The notes under the pieces: model-generated
Databases searched by the model: none
What the model was told of the DNA's origin: nothing
What the model saw: the letters and a program-made list of their open reading frames with translations, nothing else
DNA from: Microgenomates group bacterium
Lineage (GTDB): Bacteria; Patescibacteriota; Microgenomatia; UBA1406; GWC2-37-13
Assembly (NCBI GenBank): GCA_028276105.1
Contig: JAPYWZ010000036.1
Coordinates: forward strand, 1 to 6,644
Reading direction: 5' to 3'
Length of the DNA: 6,644 nucleotides
Position numbers and translations under genes: made by a program
Part shown: piece after piece, positions 1 to 5,166 of the stretch
How positions within the stretch are numbered: the stretch's first letter is position 1
How the letters are laid out: every line of letters begins with the position of its first letter

Positions 1-1
1 T

Positions 2-226
2 GCCTTTTCTTATGCCGGGATAAAAGATTGGCAAAAGTATGTTAAGATTGATCCTCAGTTTAAAAGGCCGGCTGAAGTTCCAAATCTAAAAGCCAATCCC
101 AAAAAAGCGTTTGAAAAACTTGGTTGGCGGCCAAAAGTATCGTTTGAAGAATTAGTAAAAATGATGGTTGAGGCGGATATTGAAAGAATTAAAAATGAAA
201 AATTAAAACCACGTCAGACGTGGTAA
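2..226 (+). CDS. gmd: GDP-mannose 4,6-dehydratase, C-terminal end (5' end outside window)
   Basis: Only the last 74 residues are inside the window. The family enzyme is an NADP-dependent short-chain dehydrogenase that converts GDP-D-mannose to GDP-4-keto-6-deoxymannose, the precursor of GDP-fucose, GDP-rhamnose and related envelope sugars. The fragment shows the diagnostic tail of Gmd: KIDPQFKRPAEVPNLKANP, in which the R-P-A-E-V motif contributes to the nucleotide-sugar site, then KAFEKLGWRPKVSFEELVKMM and an acidic end of the MVEADIE type. The catalytic Ser/Thr-Tyr-Lys part lies upstream of the window. The final residues (about NEKLKPRQTW) run past the usual family end and are encoded by a hairpin-forming palindrome, so this tail may be a late addition. 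The gene points towards the GT-C transferase, 98 bp downstream on the same strand. The assignment is secure at family level; a related NDP-sugar dehydratase is less likely. Confidence 0.88.
   Translation, partial: AFSYAGIKDWQKYVKIDPQFKRPAEVPNLKANPKKAFEKLGWRPKVSFEELVKMMVEADIERIKNEKLKPRQTW
208..224. repeat. 7-bp-arm inverted repeat forming the last codons of gmd
   Basis: The sequence ACCACGT-CAG-ACGTGGT is a perfect stem of 7 bp with a 3-nt loop. It covers the final sense codons of gmd and the first base of its TAA stop. On the plus strand it is followed by TAAAAATTTATC, which is not a good T tract. Read on the minus strand it is followed by TTTTAATTTTT, which looks more like an intrinsic terminator, but no minus-strand gene is seen that would end there. 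It may be a small dispersed palindrome that landed at the 3' end of gmd, or a weak bidirectional terminator. Confidence 0.6.
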
Positions 227-324
227 AAATTTATCAGTTATTTTGGTATTGAGTAGCTTTTAGTCTATTTTAATTTCTCAAATTGTTGTAATATCTGTTT
301 TGTTTGTAATTTTATAAAATTTCA

Positions 325-1443
325 ATGAAAAAATTAGATTTTGTTATTATTTTTGTAATAATTATTTCCTATTTAACCCTTCTTTTAAATTTTAAAAAAG
401 AAATTTTTAATTATCGATTTTCATATGAGATAATTAAACGATATTTATGCTCCCAAGATATTCCTTACGAACCTAATTGCAAAAGGGTGATTGTTTCTGA
501 TGATGAAATACATATCGGCGCTGGCTATCTTTATGCTAAAGGCGCTGATCCTGCTGTAATTAATTTTCAACATATGCCCTTAATTGCTTATCTTTATGGC
601 TTTACTAGTATTTATTTAAAAAATCCCTATTTTTTAGAAATTTTTTTTGGGATTTTATATTTATTTTTAACTTATTTTTTAGCCGACAAAATTTTTGGAA
701 AAAGAATAATTGCTATCTTGACTTGCTTTTTTTTATTAATTGATCCTTTGTTTTTTGATATCTCTTCTCAAGCTTCATACGAGCTTGGTCAAGCAGTTTT
801 TGCAATGCTTTATTTTTACAGTCTTTTATTTTTAAAAAATCCAATCATTGCTGGAATATTTTTAGGCCTTTTTGCTACCAGTAAATATTATGGAGCAGCG
901 ATTTTTTTTGTTTTATTTTTAAATTTTTATCTTTTTATAAAAAAAGATTTTTTTTGGAAAAAATTTTTTACCCATCTTTTGGTCGCTTTTTTAGTTTTTT
1001 GTTTAGTTTATATTAAAACATTCATTAATCATAAATTTTTATTTAACATTTTCTTTTTTCAACTAAAACTTTTAAAATACTGGATTAATCATTCAATCAC
1101 CAACCTACCTTTTGCCTCAATTATTTTATTTTTAACTGGCTTTTTTAAGAAATGGTGGGGTGATTATCGATTTGCCTGGGTAAATGTTTGGAGTATCTTT
1201 TGGCCGATTTCATTTTTTATTGAAATATACCTCTTGCGGAATTTTATAAAAACAAAAAAATTCAATTATAAAAAAATCGAGATTAAAACATTAGTTTTTG
1301 CTTTGCCGATATTTTACCTTGTATATTTAGGCTCACAAGCGCCTTTTGTTCGTTATTTTGTTATTTTTTTACCTTTTTCTTATATGGGTTTAAGTTATTT
1401 TTTAGTAAAATTTTTAATTAATTCATCTAAATCATCTTCCTAG
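325..1443 (+). CDS. GT-C family membrane glycosyltransferase (ArnT/PMT-like)
   Basis: This 372-residue, very hydrophobic protein has about ten to twelve predicted membrane helices (for example near residues 5-22, 104-121, 127-146, 172-205, 215-231, 287-305, 325-341 and 348-368). After the first helix an outer loop carries an acidic D59-D60-E61 motif, followed by Q82-H83-M84-P85-L86. This is the layout of GT-C enzymes of the PMT_2/GT39/GT83 group, where the loop acid is the catalytic or metal-site residue and the H-x-P-L segment precedes the second helix. Such enzymes transfer a sugar from a polyprenyl-phosphate donor to a protein, lipid or glycan outside the membrane. The donor and acceptor cannot be read from the sequence. 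At 372 residues it is shorter than most relatives and seems to lack a large soluble C-terminal domain. The ATG at 325 gives a complete first helix; TATAAA lies seven bases upstream and there is no Shine-Dalgarno sequence. It follows gmd on the same strand and converges on glyA with a 16-bp gap. Confidence 0.72.
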   Translation: MKKLDFVIIFVIIISYLTLLLNFKKEIFNYRFSYEIIKRYLCSQDIPYEPNCKRVIVSDDEIHIGAGYLYAKGADPAVINFQHMPLIAYLYGFTSIYLKNPYFLEIFFGILYLFLTYFLADKIFGKRIIAILTCFFLLIDPLFFDISSQASYELGQAVFAMLYFYSLLFLKNPIIAGIFLGLFATSKYYGAAIFFVLFLNFYLFIKKDFFWKKFFTHLLVAFLVFCLVYIKTFINHKFLFNIFFFQLKLLKYWINHSITNLPFASIILFLTGFFKKWWGDYRFAWVNVWSIFWPISFFIEIYLLRNFIKTKKFNYKKIEIKTLVFALPIFYLVYLGSQAPFVRYFVIFLPFSYMGLSYFLVKFLINSSKSSS

Positions 1444-1459
1444 AGTTTTTTAATATTTT

Positions 1460-2788
1460 TTACGGAATCGGAAATTTTAGGGCGAGTTTTTTGACTTCGG
1501 CGCGTAGTTTTTTAATTAATGGGTTTTTTTCAATTTCTTTTTCAAAATTAGCAATATACTTTCCCCTTTCTTCTTTTTTTTCTGGCAGATGATATTTTTT
1601 TAAGATTTCTACTACTTGTAAAATTTTTTGACCGATAAACTTCATTTCTTTTTCTTTCATTTCTCTGGTAGTGGCCGCTGGTGTCCCCAAGCGTATTCCT
1701 GATGGATAAAAAGGTGAGGAAGTTTCGTTGGGGACAGTATTTTTGTTTAAAGTAAGACCTATTTTATCCAATGCTTTTTGAGCAAAAACACCCATCCCTT
1801 TGCCTAAAGTAGGTGTTAAATCAACTAAAATTAAATGATTTTCACTGCCGCCACCAATTAGATAAAGACCACCGTCTTTTAAAACTTGAGCCAAAACTTG
1901 ACTGTTTTTGACAATTTGAGCAGCATACTTTTTAAACGATGGTTGTAAAGCTTCATACAAGGCAATAGCAATGGCGGCGGTTTGATTGTCATGTGGGCCT
2001 CCTTGAAGACCAGGAAAAACGGCTTTGTTGATTTTGTCAGGTAATTCTCTATCTTTTTTTAGGCCTTTATCGGTTACCATAATCATTGCTCCCCGAGGAC
2101 CGCGAAGAGTTTTGTGAGTGGTTGTTGTGATGATATGAACATAAGGAACCGGTGATGGATGAACACCCCCTGCAATAAGTCCAGCCACATGGGCGATATC
2201 TGCCGCTAAATAAGCGCCAACTTCATCAGCAATTTCAGCAAACTTTTTATAATTGAATTTTAAAGGATAGGCAGTGGCACCAACCCAGATAAGTTTTGGT
2301 TTATGTTGCTTAGCTAGTTTTCTTATTTCTTCGTAATCAAAAAGATCTTTCTTTTCATAAACGCCTTCTTTTTTTAAACCATATTGAATCGTTTTAAAAA
2401 AAATACCAGTGGCTGAAACATTGTGTCCATGAGTGAGATGACCACCAGCAGTTAAGGCTTGACCCATAACTACATCACCCGGTTGACAAGTGGCAAGATA
2501 TACCGCCAAATTCGCTGGTGAACCAGAGTAAGGTTGCACATTGACAAAAGGGACCGAAAAAAGTTTTTTTGCTCGCTCAATGGCTAAAATCTCAACTTCA
2601 TCAACATATTCATTACCACCATAGTACCGTTTTTTTGGATAGCCCTCAGAGTATTTATTGACAAAATAAGAAGATAAAACTTTTCTTACCTCGGATGAGG
2701 CATAATTTTCTGATGGAATAAGCTCAATTCCCTCTTTTTGTCTTTTTTCTTCAAGTTTTATCAGTTTTTCAATTTTTTTGTCTTTCAT
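1460..2788 (-). CDS. glyA: Serine hydroxymethyltransferase
   Basis: This cytosolic PLP enzyme interconverts serine plus tetrahydrofolate with glycine plus 5,10-methylene-tetrahydrofolate, the main entry of one-carbon units. The 442-residue frame is complete and close to the usual 410-430 length. Visible motifs, in order: IELIPSENYAS (21-31), NKYSEGYPKKRYYGG (44-58), QPYSGSPANLAVY (85-97), TAGGHLTHG (113-121), the PLP-contacting D197 and H200 in DIAHVAGL, the Schiff-base lysine K226 in TTTTHKTLRGPRG, FPGLQGGPH (258-266), and substrate-carboxylate R366 in GIRLGTPA. No key residue is missing. The first ATG leaves a slightly shorter N-terminus than in E. coli GlyA, but the conserved part is intact. 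The C-terminal extension (about 400-442) is lysine- and glutamate-rich. A sigma70-like promoter lies just upstream. No Shine-Dalgarno sequence is visible. It is flanked by unrelated genes and is probably transcribed alone. Confidence 0.96.
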   Translation of the reverse strand: MKDKKIEKLIKLEEKRQKEGIELIPSENYASSEVRKVLSSYFVNKYSEGYPKKRYYGGNEYVDEVEILAIERAKKLFSVPFVNVQPYSGSPANLAVYLATCQPGDVVMGQALTAGGHLTHGHNVSATGIFFKTIQYGLKKEGVYEKKDLFDYEEIRKLAKQHKPKLIWVGATAYPLKFNYKKFAEIADEVGAYLAADIAHVAGLIAGGVHPSPVPYVHIITTTTHKTLRGPRGAMIMVTDKGLKKDRELPDKINKAVFPGLQGGPHDNQTAAIAIALYEALQPSFKKYAAQIVKNSQVLAQVLKDGGLYLIGGGSENHLILVDLTPTLGKGMGVFAQKALDKIGLTLNKNTVPNETSSPFYPSGIRLGTPAATTREMKEKEMKFIGQKILQVVEILKKYHLPEKKEERGKYIANFEKEIEKNPLIKKLRAEVKKLALKFPIP

Positions 2789-2810
2789 GGAAAATCAAAG
2801 AATTTAGAAA

Positions 2811-2839
2811 ATAATAAAAAACTTTTTTTAAAAAATCAA
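2811..2839 (-). promoter_or_regulatory. Candidate sigma70-type promoter for glyA
   Basis: On the minus strand, TTGATT (2839-2834) and TATTAT (2816-2811) are separated by 17 bases, matching the -35 and -10 consensus at 4/6 and 5/6 positions with ideal spacing. The predicted start near 2804 leaves a short leader of about 16 bases before the glyA ATG at 2788. The -35 box overlaps the TGA stop of the upstream asparagine-synthase-like remnant, which agrees with glyA having its own promoter. In DNA this AT-rich such matches can arise by chance. Confidence 0.42.
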
Positions 2840-3021
2840 CTGGAAATTTTTTTTAAGATTTTTGTTGAATATTGAAGAGCTTTTTTGTGGCGAAGAATTA
2901 TTTCTTTGGGTAGTTTTAAAAATTTTCCCACTTTTCTTGAGAAATATTTTTCATAAACTTCGTCACTAATTAAATTTATTTTAAAATCTTCCGGTATTTC
3001 TAAAGTAAAGTCAACACTCAA
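2836..3021 (-). pseudogene. C-terminal remnant of an asparagine-synthase-like protein
   Basis: An open frame of about 61 codons (first possible start TTG at 3021) encodes a peptide that resembles the end of the asparagine synthase / ATP-pyrophosphatase C-terminal domain. Recognisable pieces are VDFTLEIPEDFKIN, like the family's 'LVDFALxIPExYKI', then EKYFSRKVGKFLKLPKEI, like 'KYILRKAAEKLGLPKEI', and RHKKALQYSTKILKKI, like 'RxKKAAQYGSG'. The frame stays open upstream to 3039, and residues TVFDN there align with the 'PFLDN' motif before an in-frame TAA at 3042-3040 ends the match. The ATP-binding SGGxDS loop and the glutaminase domain are absent, so it cannot be a working enzyme. It lies 47 bp upstream of glyA on the same strand. 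The homology is judged by eye from remembered family consensus. A genuine small hypothetical protein is the alternative. Confidence 0.55.
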
Positions 3022-3032
3022 GTTGTCAAAAA

Positions 3033-3050
3033 CAGTCAGTTAGCTGACTG
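3033..3050. repeat. Inverted repeat at the junction of the two gene remnants
   Basis: CAGTCAG-TTAG-CTGACTG is a perfect 7-bp inverted repeat with a 4-nt loop. It lies at the 5' edge of the Elp3 match and the N-terminal edge of the asparagine-synthase-like match, which face away from each other here. The plus-strand codons over it (N-S-Q-L-A-D-W) still fit Elp3, so the repeat is probably part of the old gene. Its place at the breakpoint suggests a possible role in the deletion. Confidence 0.55.
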
Positions 3051-3348
3051 GTATCAAAAAGGGATTTTCAAACCAATTGATGAAAAATATTTGCTTGATC
3101 TAACTTTAAAATTTAAAAAAGAAGTTGTTAAGCCTTGGTTTCGTATCAATCGATTAGTGCGGGATTTAACTAAAAATGATTTAGTGATTGAGACCTTTCC
3201 TTCCAATTTTCGCCAACATTTGGAAGAAAAATTAAAAGAAAAAGAAATTCGTTGTCTTTGTATCCGTTGTCGGGAGATTCGTAATAAAAAAATAAAATTA
3301 CCAATCAGGTTAAATGTAATAAGTTACAAGGCATCAGAAGGTGAGGAG

Positions 3349-3355
3349 TTTTTTT
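3349..3355 (+). other. Frameshift site in a T7 run within the elp3 remnant
   Basis: The bases GAG-GAG-TTTTTTT-GGAATTTG read E-E-F-F-W-N in the upstream frame. If the run held eight T instead of seven, the frame would read E-E-F-F-L-E-F-V-D and pass directly into the downstream Elp3 acetyltransferase frame. A single missing T therefore explains the break. It could be a true mutation, a homopolymer sequencing error or a slippage site. Because the 5' half of the gene is also missing, a true decayed gene is the simplest reading. Confidence 0.75.
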
Positions 3356-3692
3356 GGAATTTGTTGATCAAGATTACCAACTTTTGGGATATCTTCGGCT
3401 TCGAATTCCATCGTATGTTTTAAAAAATGAAAATTTTTTTATTAAAGATTTAGAGGGTTGTGCTTTGATTCGCGAACTTCATGTTTTAGGTTTTGCCACT
3501 CCCCTATCAAAAAAAGGAAAAGTTCAACATCAAGGACTTGGAAAAAAATTGATTTTTGAGGCGATAAAAATTGCTAAAAAATTTAATCTTTCAAAAATAG
3601 CGGTAATTTCTGCCGTTGGAACAAGAGAATATTATCAAAGTTTAGGTTTCAAAAAAATGATTGAGGGAGAGTATTTGGTAAAGGAGATATGA
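3354..3692 (+). pseudogene. elp3: Elp3 remnant, part 2: C-terminal GNAT acetyltransferase domain
   Basis: This 112-codon frame continues the Elp3 fragment after the T7 frameshift. It encodes the acetyl-CoA-binding GNAT domain of Elp3: LLGYLRLRIPS (residues 10-20), ALIRELHVLG (37-46), the pyrophosphate-binding loop Q58-H59-Q60-G61-L62-G63-K64, and IAVISAVGTREYYQSLGF (82-99), ending in EGEYLVKEI like the family's 'GPYMVKxL'. In intact Elp3 this domain works with the radical-SAM core to carry acetyl-CoA-derived carbon to tRNA U34. The motifs are well kept, so decay is recent or the domain is still selected. It could be translated alone only from the TTG at 3354 inside the T run or from a later codon, and there is no Shine-Dalgarno sequence. 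Automated annotation would probably call it a GNAT family N-acetyltransferase. The sequence match to Elp3 is much more specific than that. Confidence 0.82.
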
Positions 3693-3705
3693 TTTTTGAT
3701 CAAAC

Positions 3706-3733
3706 GTAGAGACACGCCATGGCGTGTCTCTAC
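3706..3733. repeat. 28-bp perfect palindrome (GTAGAGACACGCCA and its complement)
   Basis: The 14-base half-site GTAGAGACACGCCA (3706-3719) is followed at once by its exact reverse complement (3720-3733), with an NcoI-like CCATGG at the centre. It starts 13 bases after the elp3 stop codon. It is far richer in GC than its surroundings, which points to an inserted or maintained element. No T tract follows on the plus strand, so it is not a classical intrinsic terminator, although it could form a strong hairpin in RNA. From memory, GTAGAGAC...GTCTCTAC palindromes occur as dispersed REP/MITE-like repeats in several environmental bacteria; this was not checked. Confidence 0.8.
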
Positions 3734-3748
3734 AAAATCTCTACAAAA
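3727..3748. repeat. 11-bp tandem duplication (TCTCTACAAAA x2)
   Basis: TCTCTACAAAA at 3727-3737 is repeated exactly and without a gap at 3738-3748. The first copy includes the right end of the 28-bp palindrome. This looks like slippage at the edge of the palindrome or a small target-site-like duplication next to an inserted element. Confidence 0.75.
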
Positions 3749-3814
3749 TTCATAAAAAATAAGTTTTAATTTAAATTATCAAAACAATCTAAAGTAATAT
3801 TTGTTCCCTAAAAA

Positions 3815-4054
3815 ATGAGCCGATCGGATCAAAAAAAGAGGAAAAGTTTTAATTTTAGGTTGTGGTAAAGATTTAAATTGAAAAGGAAAATTTTTAAAAA
3901 TTTTAATAAAAATAAAAAAATAAAAAATTAAAAAATTATTCCTCAATTTTTTTATATTCTTAGCTTATTAAATTACCCCAAATTAGGTTTTGGTGACTTA
4001 TGAGAATAAGACGATCGGACCAAAAATATAAATCAAAAGATTTAAATTTAGGTT
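3815..4054. repeat. Two decayed direct-repeat copies around CGATCGGAYCAAAAA
   Basis: CGATCGGATCAAAAA (3821-3835) and CGATCGGACCAAAAA (4012-4026) agree at 14 of 15 bases and are offset by 191 bp. Each is preceded by ATGAG (3815 and 4000) and followed by TTAGGTT (3855-3861 and 4048-4054), with a further TTAGGTT at 3983-3989. ATCTAAA and GTAATAT also occur near both copies (3787-3800 and 4073-4097). The shared order of words suggests an old duplication. Both copies can be read as short peptides with R-S-D-Q-K, but both stop within about 20 codons. Confidence 0.4.
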
Positions 4055-4117
4055 ATTAAATTAATAAAAATTATCTAAAAAATAACCCGAGTAATATGTT
4101 TTTAATATAATCGTTAG

Positions 4118-4147
4118 TTGAAAATTATGATGAATTAGATATACAAT
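4118..4147 (+). promoter_or_regulatory. Candidate promoter for the transketolase genes, possibly leaderless
   Basis: TTGAAA (4118-4123) and TACAAT (4142-4147) are 18 bases apart, each matching 5/6 consensus bases. The expected start, about seven bases downstream, falls on the A of the ATG at 4154, which would give a leaderless mRNA and would fit the absence of a Shine-Dalgarno sequence. A perfect TATAAT at 4106-4111 is an alternative -10 box, with a poor -35 and a leader of roughly 36 bases. The AT-rich background makes chance matches likely. Confidence 0.33.
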
Positions 4148-4153
4148 CAATTT

Positions 4154-5062
4154 ATGAGTGAAAATTTAAAAAATATTTGTCAAAAAATAAGAAAACTTAT
4201 TTTAACCTCAACAACAATGGCCCAATCTGGGCATCCAACTTCATCACTTTCTGCGGTGGAACTGATGACGGTTTTGTTTTTTTCTGGTTTTTTTAATGAA
4301 AAAAACGATGAAGTGATTTTTTCCAAAGGTCATGCCGCTCCCCTTCTTTATGCTTTATATGCCGTTTTGGGAAAAATAGATGAAAAAAAGCTTGAGACTT
4401 TGCGCCAGTTTGGCAGTGTTTTGGAAGGTCATCCAACGCCGCGTTTTCCCTATGTTAAAGTAGCAACTGGTAGTTTAGGACAAGGGTTTTCAATTGGTTT
4501 GGGGATGGCTTTGGGAAAAAGACTTCTTAAAAATAAAGGGAGAGTTTTTGTGTTACTTGGTGATTCAGAAATTTCAGAGGGTCAGGTTTGGGAGGCAGTT
4601 CAATTGGCAAGCTACTACAAAACCGAAAATTTAATTGCTATTGTTGATATTAATCGTTTAGGTCAGCGAGGACAGACAATGCTTGGGTGGGATGTTTTAT
4701 CTTATCAAAAACGTTTTGAAAGTTTTTCTTGGAAGACTTTTTTAGTGTTTGATGGTCATAATTTAGATGAGATTAAAAAAGTTTATCAGGAGGCTTTACT
4801 TTCCATTGAAAAAAAACCAAAAGTGATTTTGGCAAAAACTATAAAAGGCAAAGGAGTTTCGTTTTTGGAAGACAAAGACGGTTGGCATGGAAAAGCATTA
4901 AGCAAAGATGAATTAGAAAAAGCTTTGGAAGAACTAGAACAAAATCAAGATGATAAAATTTTTGAAAAAGATAGTGTTGAAAAAAAATTATTTACGGATC
5001 AAAGTCAAAAAAATTTAGAAATTAAAAATTTATTGGTAAGGTTAAAAAGTTATTTTAATTAA
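4154..5062 (+). CDS. Transketolase, N-terminal (ThDP pyrophosphate-binding) subunit
   Basis: Transketolase moves a two-carbon ketol unit between sugar phosphates in the non-oxidative pentose-phosphate pathway, supplying ribose 5-phosphate and erythrose 4-phosphate. This 302-residue cytosolic subunit has the N-terminal half only: SGHPTSS with H27, SKGHAAP with H60, EGHPTPRFP (91-99), the GSLGQG loop (106-111), the ThDP/metal motif G136-D137-S138-E139 followed by SEGQVWEA, and N167 in VDINRLGQRG as the second metal ligand, then KTIKGKGVSFLED and the W-H245-G histidine. The motif is GDSE rather than the more common GDGE, as remembered in some full-length bacterial transketolases. Residues 255-302 form a charged, lysine- and glutamate-rich tail that replaces the linker of one-chain enzymes. 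The C-terminal subunit follows 104 bp downstream. There is no Shine-Dalgarno sequence; the ATG is supported by its distance to the conserved core. The split architecture is common in archaea and CPR bacteria. Confidence 0.94.
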   Translation: MSENLKNICQKIRKLILTSTTMAQSGHPTSSLSAVELMTVLFFSGFFNEKNDEVIFSKGHAAPLLYALYAVLGKIDEKKLETLRQFGSVLEGHPTPRFPYVKVATGSLGQGFSIGLGMALGKRLLKNKGRVFVLLGDSEISEGQVWEAVQLASYYKTENLIAIVDINRLGQRGQTMLGWDVLSYQKRFESFSWKTFLVFDGHNLDEIKKVYQEALLSIEKKPKVILAKTIKGKGVSFLEDKDGWHGKALSKDELEKALEELEQNQDDKIFEKDSVEKKLFTDQSQKNLEIKNLLVRLKSYFN

Positions 5063-5065
5063 ACG

Positions 5066-5113
5066 ATACGAATGATGCGAATGAAGATGCGAATGACGCG
5101 AATTATGCGAATA
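5066..5113 (+). repeat. Five 9-bp repeat units (ATGCGAATG type) between the transketolase genes
   Basis: The units are ATACGAATG (5066-5074), ATGCGAATG (5075-5083), a 3-base AAG spacer, ATGCGAATG (5087-5095), ACGCGAATT (5096-5104) and ATGCGAATA (5105-5113), followed by a partial GAATGG. They begin just after the stop codon of the N-terminal subunit gene and fill about half of the spacer. The consensus ATRCGAATK differs from the A/T homopolymers around it. There are no unique spacers, so it is not a CRISPR array. It could be a protein-binding array, an RNA processing region or a slippage-prone microsatellite. Confidence 0.75.
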
Positions 5114-5166
5114 GAATGGATAAATAGGCGAAGATTACTAAGTTATTCGTTATTATTGGTTTTAAA

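Larger units (their letters stand above)
3010..3423 (+). pseudogene. elp3: Elp3 remnant, part 1: linker and CxCxRC region (radical-SAM core lost)
   Basis: Elp3 is the radical-SAM/acetyltransferase enzyme that builds the carboxymethyl-type modification on tRNA wobble uridine 34. This frame carries its middle section: TQVVKNSQLADWYQKGIFKP (3016-3075), like the family 'VVKGSxLYEWYKKGEYKP'; then WFRINRLVRDL, like 'YVRIxRIxRDIP'; SNFRQHLEEKLKEK, like 'SNLRQxVxxxLKEKG'; and the highly diagnostic IRCLCIRCREI (about 3247-3279). It continues as SYKASEGEEFF, like 'YEASGGxEFF', up to 3354. There it loses homology and stops at 3421-3423, because the true frame shifts by one base in a T7 run. Everything upstream, including the radical-SAM CxxxxCxxC cluster, is absent, and an in-frame TAA at 3001-3003 precedes the remnant. 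The first possible start is TTG at 3091, well inside the homologous region. The identity of the fragment is secure; its loss of function is inferred. Confidence 0.82.
3693..4153. other. 461-bp gene-free AT-rich interval with repeats
   Basis: No open frame here has a recognisable product, and no tRNA or other structured RNA was seen. The interval holds the 28-bp palindrome with its 11-bp tandem duplication (3706-3748), two decayed copies of a CGATCGGA-containing repeat about 190 bp apart, homopolymer-rich A/T stretches (about 3880-3950), and candidate promoter elements for the downstream transketolase gene. Short in-frame fragments such as KVLILGCGKDLN at about 3842-3880 are interrupted by stops on both sides. 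The interval looks like the decayed remains of former sequence, possibly continuing the scar that produced the elp3 fragment. Confidence 0.6.

Noticed and set aside
208..235. Intrinsic terminator for gmd on the plus strand
   Set aside because: The hairpin is followed by TAAAAATTTATC and not a T run, so it does not meet the usual rule in that direction.
2836..3021. A genuine stand-alone small gene upstream of glyA
   Set aside because: The whole peptide lines up with the very C-terminal end of asparagine-synthase-like proteins, and its only starts are internal, so a remnant is more likely; the alternative is noted in the feature.
3839..3880. Frame reading KVLILGCGKDLN, resembling the SAM-binding motif I of methyltransferases
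   Set aside because: It lies in an open stretch of under 20 codons with stops on both sides and no other methyltransferase motif, so it is either chance or an unrecognisable relic.
3860..3900. Possible TGA recoding, because the gap frame reads DLN-TGA-KGK
   Set aside because: The elp3 remnant ends at TGA exactly where the family ends, and the well-supported genes contain no internal TGA, so the standard code fits.
3693..4153. A tRNA or structured RNA gene in the long gap
   Set aside because: No T-loop GGTTCGAATCC-type sequence, acceptor-stem pairing or conserved riboswitch-like core was found by reading both strands.
5066..5113. Repeat array as a CRISPR
   Set aside because: The units are only 9 bp, nearly contiguous, and have no unique spacers; no cas gene is present.
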